From Acidimicrobiales bacterium (lineage in GTDB: Bacteria; Actinomycetota; Acidimicrobiia; Acidimicrobiales; Aldehydirespiratoraceae): 8,458 nt of DNA. The position numbers and the translations under genes are program-made. Below the pieces are notes generated by a model. It was not told the DNA's origin. It searched no databases and saw only the letters and a list, made by a program, of their open reading frames with translations. Of the stretch, positions 1-6,243 are shown piece by piece (positions within the stretch are counted from its first letter, which is position 1; the number at the start of each line of letters is the position of its first letter). The stretch spans positions 1 through 8,458 of the forward strand of contig BQJV01000114.1 in the NCBI GenBank assembly GCA_021604885.1, written 5' to 3'.

Positions 1-756
1 AACGGCCTCGACTGGTGGATCAACGAGGGCGGCGGTTCCGCGGATCAGGTGTACTGCACCTTCATCCAGGACGACCCCTACGGCGAGGCCGGACAGGCCG
101 GCGTCGACTTCGCGGCCGAACGGCTTGGATTCGAAGTCGCCGACACCGCGACGTACGTGTCGGGCGACTCCGACTTCAGCGCCCAGATCCAGCAGCTCCA
201 GGCCAGCGGATGCGAGGTCGTCTTCTTCGTCGCGACGCCGTCGGTCACGGGCGGCGCGCTCGGTGCCGCAGCCGGCGCGGAGTTCGCTCCCCAGTGGATC
301 GGCCAGTCGCCGAGCTGGATCAACGGACTCGCGGACAGCGCTCTGGCCCCGTACCTCGAAGCCAACTTCGTGGTCATCGGCGAGGGTTCGACCTGGGGTG
401 ACGACTCCGTCGCGGGTATGGCCGCGATGATCGCCCACCTCGACGAGTTCGCCCCTGACCAGGTGCCCGACTACTACTTCACGTTTGGCTACCTCCAGGC
501 GCAGGCTGTGGTCGCGGTCCTCGAGCAGGCGGTCGCCAACGGCGATCTCAGCCGTGACGGAATCATCGAGGCGCTGAACGGCCTCGGCACGTTGGGCTTC
601 GACGGGCTGTCCGGCGACTACTCCTATGGGACACCCGACGAGCGGGTGCCGGCGACGGAGAACACCGTCTTCGCAGTCAACCCGGCCGTGCCGAACGGTG
701 TCGAGGCGATCGCGACCGGCTACGAGTCCGAGTTCGCGAGCGAGTTCGAATTCTGA
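1..756 (+). CDS. ABC transporter substrate-binding protein, branched-chain amino acid (LivJ/Peripla_BP_6) type, 5'-truncated
   Basis: The reading frame is open from the first base and ends at TGA 754-756, giving 251 codons of the C-terminal part; the start, signal peptide and first lobe lie outside the window. The text reads like a type I periplasmic-binding fold. The stretch FIQDDPYGEAGQAG (residues 21-34 of the fragment) begins the second lobe. The helix-strand unit DSDFSAQIQQLQASG followed by EVVFFVAT is typical of the family, in which the protein tests whether the ligand was moved from place to place. Family members capture amino acids, amides or other small organic acids outside the membrane and pass them to an ABC permease. 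The ligand cannot be read from this fragment. No permease or ATPase gene follows. A strong hairpin separates the gene from the downstream carboxylase operon, so it is probably a separate transcription unit. A GTG at 49 is in frame but is internal to the fold, not a start. Confidence 0.88.
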   Translation, partial: NGLDWWINEGGGSADQVYCTFIQDDPYGEAGQAGVDFAAERLGFEVADTATYVSGDSDFSAQIQQLQASGCEVVFFVATPSVTGGALGAAAGAEFAPQWIGQSPSWINGLADSALAPYLEANFVVIGEGSTWGDDSVAGMAAMIAHLDEFAPDQVPDYYFTFGYLQAQAVVAVLEQAVANGDLSRDGIIEALNGLGTLGFDGLSGDYSYGTPDERVPATENTVFAVNPAVPNGVEAIATGYESEFASEFEF

Positions 757-779
757 TCTGATCCCGATCTGACGAACGT

Positions 780-818
780 CGAAGGTGGGACGGGGGTCTG
801 ACCCCCGTCCCACCTTCG
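780..818. terminator. Perfect 18-bp hairpin, probable (possibly bidirectional) terminator
   Basis: Bases 780-797 and 801-818 are exact reverse complements (left arm C GAAGGTGGGACGGGGGT), with a three-base loop CTG at 798-800. The stem is G/C-rich and starts 23 bases after the stop codon of the substrate-binding protein gene. No T-run follows on either strand, so it does not fit the classical E. coli intrinsic terminator. Hairpins without U-tracts are common at actinobacterial gene ends. Because the arms are perfectly symmetric it could act on transcripts from either side. A dispersed palindromic repeat is the main alternative. Confidence 0.75.
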
Positions 819-825
819 CGTTCGA

Positions 826-860
826 GGTCGGTAACAATTGCCCGGGCGCGGTTACCGGCC
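826..860. promoter_or_regulatory. Inverted repeat, candidate operator of the carboxylase operon
   Basis: Bases 826-835 (GGTCGGTAAC) and 851-860 (GTTACCGGCC) form an inverted repeat centred on base 843. The inner seven bases of each arm (CGGTAAC, 829-835; GTTACCG, 851-857) match perfectly; the outer three match except for one T:G position. The half-site centres are about 22-25 bp apart, near two turns of B-DNA, which suits a dimer or pair of dimers bound on one face. An almost concentric 8-bp palindrome GCCCGGGC lies at 840-847. The repeat covers the candidate -35 and spacer and stops immediately before the -10 hexamer, so a bound protein would block polymerase. The TetR protein encoded at 7458-8150 in the same operon is the natural candidate ligand; that pairing is inference. 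Confidence 0.6.
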
Positions 861-866
861 TACGGT
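838..866 (+). promoter_or_regulatory. Candidate sigma70-type promoter for the carboxylase operon, possibly leaderless
   Basis: TTGCCC (838-843) and TACGGT (861-866) are separated by exactly 17 bases. TACGGT fits the TANNNT form of actinobacterial -10 elements. Transcription would be expected to start about 6-8 bases after the -10, at roughly 872-875, where GTG (872) and ATG (875) sit in frame at the start of the carboxylase beta gene. That would give a leaderless or nearly leaderless mRNA. GGAGG at 868-872 could alternatively act as a ribosome binding site, but it is only 2 bases from the ATG, which is unusually close. Called from the sequence pattern alone. Confidence 0.55.
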
Positions 867-874
867 CGGAGGTG

Positions 875-2521
875 ATGAGTGACACCCTCCTCGCCCCCGT
901 GATCCGTTCGATGCTCGACACGGCCGATGCCCAGTACTTCCAGAACCGCGACGACATGCTCGAGCAACTCGCGGTGATCGAGGAACTGTTCGACGAAGCC
1001 GAGGCCGGCGGGGGTCCCGAGCGGATGGCTCGGCTCCGGGGCCGCGGCAAGCTCCCGATCCGGGAACGCATCGCCAACGTGCTCGACCCGGACTCGCCGT
1101 TCCTCGAGATCAGCCCGCTTGCGGCGTACAAGAGCGACTACGTGATGGGCGGCGGCATGGTCGTCGGCATCGGCGTCATCGCCGGGGTCGAGTGCGTGAT
1201 CATGGGCAACGACCCGACGGTCCTCGCCGGCGCGCTGACGCCCTACGCCGGCAAGAAGTGGATGCGGGCGCTCGAGATCGCCCGCGACAACAAGATCCCC
1301 TACGTCAGCTTCGTGGAGTCGGCCGGCGGAGACCTGCGGGTGGAGACGGGCGGCGACGACGGCCGTCGACGGGTCCAGACCGACCACTTCGCCGAGTCGG
1401 GGCGCTTCTTCTACGAGATGATCGAACTGTCGAAGCTCCGGATCCCGACCGTGTGCGTTGTCTTCGGTTCGTCGACCGCCGGTGGTGCGTATCAGCCGGG
1501 CCTGAGCGACTACACGATCATGGTGAAGGAGCAGTCGAAGATGTTCCTCGGCGGTCCCCCGCTCGTGAAGATGGCGACGGGCGAGGAGACCGACGACGAG
1601 ACGATGGGCGGTGCCGAGATGCACACGACCGTCTCGGGCGGTGGTGACTACTTCGCCGAGGACGAGATGGACGCGCTGCGGATGTGCCGCGAGGTCGTCT
1701 CGCACCTCAACTGGCGCAAGGCGGGCCCCGAACCGCGGTTCGCGCCGGATCCACCCGTGTTCGACCCGGAGGAGCTGCTCGGCATCGTCAGCCGCGATCT
1801 CGTCAAGCCGGTCGACTGCCGGGACGTGATCGCCCGCGTCGTCGACGGCTCCCGATTCGAGGAGTTCAAGCCCCGATGGGGGCCGACGCTCGTGGCGGGA
1901 TGGGCCTCGATCCACGGGTACCCCATCGGCATCCTCAGCAACAACGGGCCGCTCCATCCGGACTCCGCGCAGAAGGCGGCCCACTTCATCCAGCTCAACA
2001 ATCAGATCGACGTACCGCTGGTGTTCCTCCAGAACATCACCGGCTACATGGTCGGCAAGGACTTCGAGGCGGACGGCATCATCAAGAAGGGCTCACAGAT
2101 GCTGAACGCGGTCACCAACTCGACGGTGCCGCACCTGACGGTGATCCTCGGCTCGTCCTACGGCGCCGGCACCTACGGGATGTCCGGTCGAGCGTTCGGC
2201 AACCGCTTCACGTTCCTGTGGCCGACGGCCAAGATCGCGGTGATGGGCCCGAAGCAGATCGCCGGCGTCATGAGCCAGGTGCGCCGGGGCCAGGCCGAAC
2301 GAGCGGGTGTGCCCTTCGACGAGGAGGAGGACGCCGCCACGGTCGCTGCCGTCGAGGCCATCCAGGAGAGCGGCTCGCTCGCCCTTCGCGCCACCGGAGC
2401 GATCTCCGATGACGGGATCATCGACCCGCGCGACACGCGCGATGTGCTCGGGATGTGTCTATCGGTCGTGCGGACGGCGCCCATCGAGGGGACCGAGGGC
2501 TACGGGGTGTTCCGGCTGTGA
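875..2521 (+). CDS. Acyl-CoA carboxylase beta subunit (carboxyltransferase, methylcrotonyl-/geranyl-CoA type)
   Basis: Predicted 548 residues, about the length of MCC/GCC beta subunits. It catalyses the second half-reaction: carboxybiotin on the alpha subunit donates CO2 to an acyl- or enoyl-CoA bound at the beta-beta interface, in the cytoplasm. The protein is two crotonase-like halves. The N half carries the oxyanion loop GSSTAGGAYQPG (198-209), then GGPPLVKMATGEE (226-238). The C half carries NITGYMVG (387-394) and the second oxyanion loop GSSYGAGTYGMSGRAF (426-441). This motif set favours the methylcrotonyl-/geranyl-CoA branch over propionyl-/acetyl-CoA carboxylases, although the exact substrate is unresolved. 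The ATG at 875 is preferred; GTG 872 is equally in frame. The frame extends upstream to 785, but that part runs through the hairpin and promoter and is rejected. It is the first gene of the operon, and its TGA overlaps the GTG of the alpha gene. Confidence 0.93.
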   Translation: MSDTLLAPVIRSMLDTADAQYFQNRDDMLEQLAVIEELFDEAEAGGGPERMARLRGRGKLPIRERIANVLDPDSPFLEISPLAAYKSDYVMGGGMVVGIGVIAGVECVIMGNDPTVLAGALTPYAGKKWMRALEIARDNKIPYVSFVESAGGDLRVETGGDDGRRRVQTDHFAESGRFFYEMIELSKLRIPTVCVVFGSSTAGGAYQPGLSDYTIMVKEQSKMFLGGPPLVKMATGEETDDETMGGAEMHTTVSGGGDYFAEDEMDALRMCREVVSHLNWRKAGPEPRFAPDPPVFDPEELLGIVSRDLVKPVDCRDVIARVVDGSRFEEFKPRWGPTLVAGWASIHGYPIGILSNNGPLHPDSAQKAAHFIQLNNQIDVPLVFLQNITGYMVGKDFEADGIIKKGSQMLNAVTNSTVPHLTVILGSSYGAGTYGMSGRAFGNRFTFLWPTAKIAVMGPKQIAGVMSQVRRGQAERAGVPFDEEEDAATVAAVEAIQESGSLALRATGAISDDGIIDPRDTRDVLGMCLSVVRTAPIEGTEGYGVFRL

Positions 2522-4476
2522 GTGCTCCCCGGTTCCACTCGCTGCTCGTGGCCAACCGTGGCGAGATCGCGCGACGGATCTTCCGGACCGCGCGCGCCAT
2601 GGGGCTGCGAACGGTGGCCGTCTTCGTCGACGCGGACGCCGACGCCCCGTTCGTCGGGGAGGCGGACGACGCGGTTCGGCTGGAGTCCTATCTCGACGGC
2701 GCCGCGATCGTCCGTGCGGCGCTCGCGGCCGGTGCGGGCGCCGTCCATCCGGGCTACGGCTTCCTCGCCGAGAACGCAGGGTTCGCGCAGTCGGTGATCG
2801 ATGCCGAGCTCGTCTGGGTCGGGCCGCCCACCGCGGCCATCTCTGCGATGGGCGACAAGATCGAGGCGAAGCGTCGTGCGGTCGACGCCGGTGTGCCTGT
2901 CCTGCCGTCGAGCGAGGATCCCGACGACTTCGCTTCGGTCGGATTCCCCCTGCTCGTCAAGGCTGCCGCCGGCGGTGGCGGCAAGGGCATGCGGGTCGTC
3001 CACGACGCCGCCCATCTTGATGACGCCGTTGCCGCGGCCCGTCGAGAGGCGCTGAGCGGGTTCGGGGACGACCGCGTGTTCGCGGAGCGCTATGTGCCCC
3101 GGGCACGCCACATCGAGATCCAGATTCTCGGAGACGCGCACGGCAACCTGATCCATCTCGGCGAGCGGGAGTGCTCGATTCAGCGCCGCCACCAGAAGAT
3201 CATCGAGGAGTCCCCGTCTCCGTTCGTCACGGCGGCGACGCGGACCGCGATGGGCGACGCGGCCCTGCGCCTGGCGGGCGCGCTCGACTACGAGTCGGCG
3301 GGCACCGTCGAGTTCCTCGTCGACGACGAGACAGGAGCCTTCTTCTTCCTCGAGGTCAACACCCGCCTGCAGGTCGAGCATCCAGTGACGGAGCAGGTCA
3401 CCGGCATCGATCTCGTCCGCGAACAGCTTCGCATCGCTCAACTCGAACCACTGGGCTACACCCAGGACGATGTCGCCTGGCACGGCCATGCGATCGAGGC
3501 GCGCCTCTACGCGGAGGATCCCGCGAACGACTTCCTGCCGGCCGTGGGCACCGTGGAGGTCTTCGAGCCCGCACCGGAGCCGACGGTTCGCTGGGACACG
3601 GGCGTCGCGACGGGCAGCGAGATCACGGTCGACTTCGACCCGATGATCGCCAAGGTGATCGCGAGTGCGCCGACCCGGGCGGAGGCCGCCGGGCGGCTCG
3701 CGCTCGCTCTCGAACGACTCCACGTCGGCGGAACGGTGACGAATCGGGATTTCCTCGCCGCAGTGCTGAGAACGCCGGCGTTTCTCGCCGGTGACACCAC
3801 CACGGACTTCATCGAGCGCCTCGATCCGCCGCGTGATCGCGTGCTGGACGGAGACGAGCAGGACTGGCTGCTGGTCGCCGCGGCGATGTGGCTCCAGGGC
3901 CGCAATCGAACGGACGCCACGACGCTTGCGGCACTGCCGAGCGCCTTTCGGGTGGGCCGTCTCGCCCCCGAGCGGGTGCAGCTCAGGCTCGGCGATACCG
4001 AGCAGGTCGTCCACTATCGGGCCAACCGTGACAACTCGTTCCGGATCGGTGACACGGAGTTGCGCGGCGACGCCATCGTCCATCGGTGGTCGGCTGACCT
4101 CCTGGATCTCGAGTACCAGGACCGTCGCCGCACGCTGCGGGTGACACAGGAGGGACCCAACATCCACCTCACCGGTGGATCGGGTGGCGTGAGCTTCGCC
4201 GTCGTCCCCCGCTTCTCGGTACCCGAAGCCGAGATTCCGGGTGGCGCCGTCGCCGCGCCGATGCCGGGCCGCGTCATCGAACTGCGCGTTGCGGCCGGTG
4301 ACACGGTCGAAGCCGGCCAGGTCGTCGTGGTCCTCGAGGCGATGAAGATGGAGAACCACCTGCGGGCAGCCGAGGCGGGGATCGTGATCGAGGTGCTCGC
4401 CGCGGTCGGCGACCAGGTCGAGAAGGACGCCCTCCTCATGGTGATCGACGACGGCAGCGAGCGCGATGATGACTGA
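2518..4476 (+). CDS. Acyl-CoA carboxylase alpha subunit (biotin carboxylase + BT domain + biotin carboxyl carrier)
   Basis: Predicted 652 residues, normal for MCC-type alpha chains. It uses ATP and bicarbonate to carboxylate its own biotin, then delivers it to the beta subunit. The biotin carboxylase domain spans about 1-450: it opens with LLVANRGEIARRI (9-21), has the glycine-rich ATP loop AAAGGGGKGM (149-158), the ERECSIQRRHQKIIEE segment (216-231) and the catalytic EVNTRLQVEHPVTE (279-292). A less conserved stretch of about 450-580 fits the BT domain that docks the beta subunit. The carrier domain follows, with the biotinylation motif EAMKMEN; the modified lysine is Lys610. All key motifs are intact. 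GTG 2518 is chosen because the conserved N-terminus begins a few residues later and it gives a GTGA overlap with the beta stop, implying translational coupling; the longer frame from 2455 lacks family sequence. The substrate is set by the beta partner. Confidence 0.94.
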   Translation: MSAPRFHSLLVANRGEIARRIFRTARAMGLRTVAVFVDADADAPFVGEADDAVRLESYLDGAAIVRAALAAGAGAVHPGYGFLAENAGFAQSVIDAELVWVGPPTAAISAMGDKIEAKRRAVDAGVPVLPSSEDPDDFASVGFPLLVKAAAGGGGKGMRVVHDAAHLDDAVAAARREALSGFGDDRVFAERYVPRARHIEIQILGDAHGNLIHLGERECSIQRRHQKIIEESPSPFVTAATRTAMGDAALRLAGALDYESAGTVEFLVDDETGAFFFLEVNTRLQVEHPVTEQVTGIDLVREQLRIAQLEPLGYTQDDVAWHGHAIEARLYAEDPANDFLPAVGTVEVFEPAPEPTVRWDTGVATGSEITVDFDPMIAKVIASAPTRAEAAGRLALALERLHVGGTVTNRDFLAAVLRTPAFLAGDTTTDFIERLDPPRDRVLDGDEQDWLLVAAAMWLQGRNRTDATTLAALPSAFRVGRLAPERVQLRLGDTEQVVHYRANRDNSFRIGDTELRGDAIVHRWSADLLDLEYQDRRRTLRVTQEGPNIHLTGGSGGVSFAVVPRFSVPEAEIPGGAVAAPMPGRVIELRVAAGDTVEAGQVVVVLEAMKMENHLRAAEAGIVIEVLAAVGDQVEKDALLMVIDDGSERDDD

Positions 4477-6241
4477 TCCGATCCGCATCGCCAACTGCTC
4501 CGGCTTCTACGGCGACCGTCGGAGCGCGGCACGGGAGATGGTCGAGGACGGCCCGATTGACGCCCTCACGGGCGACTGGTTGGCGGAGCTGACGATGCTG
4601 ATCCTCGCGCGCACGCAGGCCAAGCACCCCGGAGGGGGCTATGCGCGCACCTTCGTGCAGCAGATGGAGGAGGTCATGGGCACGTGCCTCGACCGGGGCA
4701 TCAAGGTTGTGTCGAACGCCGGCGGTCTCGACCCCGATCATTGTGCGGAGGCCGTGCAGGAGGTTGCCGACAAGCTCGGATTGAACCCCACCATCGCCTA
4801 CGTGAACGGCGACAACCTGCTCCCCCGGCTCGACGAGCTGCGCTCCGCCGGCGTCGATCTCATCGACTTCGAGACCGGGGCGCCGGTCGCCAACGTCGAC
4901 TACATCTCGGCAAATGCCTATCTCGGCGCCTGGGGCATCGTGGACGCGCTGGAGCGCGGTGCGGACATCGTCGTGACCGGTCGTACGACCGACGCCGCGA
5001 TCGTCTGCGGTCCCGCTGCCTGGCACCACGGCTGGACTCGCGAGCAGCTCGACGAGATGGCCGGAGCGGTCGTCGCCGGCCACGTGATCGAGTGCGGCAC
5101 GCAGGCGACAGGGGGCAACTATTCGTTCTTCACCGAGATCGACGGCCTCGATCGCCCCGGCTTTCCGTGGGCGGAGATCGCGGCCGACGGCAGCGCGGTG
5201 ATCGGCAAGCACGACGGCACCGGCGGTGGCGTCACCGTCGGTACTGTCACGTCCCAGCTGCTCTACGAGATCGGCGGGCCGGGCTACCTCGGCCCCGACG
5301 TCACCGCCCGCTTCGACACGATCGAACTCGACCAGATCGAGCGCGATCGCGTCCGAATCAGCGGCACGAAGGGCGAGGCGCCCCCGCAGACGCTCAAGGT
5401 GAGCATGAACAGCTGGGGCGGCTACCGCAGCGACATGACCATCGCCCTCACCGGGATCGACATCGAGGCGAAGGCGGCCTTGATCGAGGAGGCGTTCTGG
5501 CGGGCGTGCCCGGTCGGGCGCGACGACTTCGAGAGTGTGACGACGGCGGTGGTGCGCACGGACAAGGCGGATCCCGCCACCAACGAGGAGGCGGTCGCCG
5601 CGTGGCGCATCACGGTCAAGGACCCTGACGAACGCACGACCCGGGCGATCGCGGCGGGGATGAACGACCTCGCCCTCGCCAGCATTCCGGGGTTCTTCGG
5701 CCTCCCCGGCGGCGGTGTCGCCAAGCCGTTCGGCGTCCACACATCCGGGCTCGTGCCCCGCGAGCTGGTTCCCCAGCATGTCGTGATGCTGGGTGGCGCC
5801 CGCACCGTCGTCGACAGCGATGCGTCCGCCGTGGACGCGACGATCACGCCCTCCCTGCCGACTCATCCCGATGCGCCCGCCGGCCCGACGGTCCGGGCCC
5901 CCCTCGGCCTCGTCGCCGGCGCCCGCTCCGGCGACAAGGGTGGCAACGCGAACCTCGGCGTCTTCGTTCGTTCGACTGACGCCTACGCCTGGCTCGACGA
6001 ACTCCTCAGCGTCGACATGCTGCGGTCACTGCTGCCGGAGGCGGCAGGCCTGGAGATCGAACGGTTCCCGCTTCCCAACATCCTCTCGATCAACTTCCTC
6101 ATTCATGGGCTCCTCCAGGATGGCGTCGCCTCCTCGACTCGCCAGGACGGGCAGGCCAAGGGGCTGGGCGAGTGGCTGCGGGCCCGCCACGTCGACATCC
6201 CGGCGGTCCTCCTCCCCGACCACGACTCGATCCCGAGCTGA
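4466..6241 (+). CDS. atuA: AtuA-family (DUF1446) acyclic terpene utilisation protein, two-domain form
   Basis: Predicted 591 residues, matching the usual size of about 590 for AtuA-type proteins. The large N-terminal DUF1446 domain (about 6-450) begins RIANCSGFYGDRR (7-19). It contains SNAGGLDP (83-90), GRTTDAA (172-178), TGGNYSFF (215-222) and the glycine-rich DGTGGGVTVGTVTSQ (250-264). The C-terminal AtuA-like domain (about 478-585) has GDKGGNANLGVF (489-500). No signal peptide or membrane segment is seen, so it should be cytosolic. In Pseudomonas atuA belongs to the citronellol/geraniol cluster, but to my knowledge its biochemical step is not established. ATG 4466 overlaps the alpha stop by 11 nt; the adjacent ATG 4469 would overlap by 8, and no strong ribosome site separates the two choices. 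Coupling to the carboxylase genes suggests it acts in the same pathway. The symbol reflects family membership, not proven orthology. Confidence 0.9.
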   Translation: MMTDPIRIANCSGFYGDRRSAAREMVEDGPIDALTGDWLAELTMLILARTQAKHPGGGYARTFVQQMEEVMGTCLDRGIKVVSNAGGLDPDHCAEAVQEVADKLGLNPTIAYVNGDNLLPRLDELRSAGVDLIDFETGAPVANVDYISANAYLGAWGIVDALERGADIVVTGRTTDAAIVCGPAAWHHGWTREQLDEMAGAVVAGHVIECGTQATGGNYSFFTEIDGLDRPGFPWAEIAADGSAVIGKHDGTGGGVTVGTVTSQLLYEIGGPGYLGPDVTARFDTIELDQIERDRVRISGTKGEAPPQTLKVSMNSWGGYRSDMTIALTGIDIEAKAALIEEAFWRACPVGRDDFESVTTAVVRTDKADPATNEEAVAAWRITVKDPDERTTRAIAAGMNDLALASIPGFFGLPGGGVAKPFGVHTSGLVPRELVPQHVVMLGGARTVVDSDASAVDATITPSLPTHPDAPAGPTVRAPLGLVAGARSGDKGGNANLGVFVRSTDAYAWLDELLSVDMLRSLLPEAAGLEIERFPLPNILSINFLIHGLLQDGVASSTRQDGQAKGLGEWLRARHVDIPAVLLPDHDSIPS

Positions 6242-6243
6242 CC

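Noticed and set aside
755..772. Two copies of GATCTGA spaced 11 bp apart (755-761 and 766-772) after the first stop codon
   Set aside because: Short and isolated; could be a weak protein site but is as likely chance, and nothing in its position supports a function.
785..874. N-terminal extension of the carboxylase beta frame (30 extra codons from 785)
   Set aside because: It runs through the right part of the perfect hairpin and the inverted-repeat promoter, shows no family similarity, and the protein from 875 already has full family length.
860..1984. 374-codon open frame on the minus strand opposite the carboxylase beta gene
   Set aside because: Shadow frame; starts within the promoter region and has no recognisable domain.
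2500..4494. 664-codon open frame on the minus strand opposite the carboxylase alpha gene
   Set aside because: Arg/Asp/His-rich shadow caused by high GC and third-position bias; no recognisable motif, while the + strand gene has all carboxylase motifs.
4436..5866. 476-codon open frame on the minus strand opposite the AtuA gene
   Set aside because: Same GC-driven shadow; low-complexity composition and no family motif.
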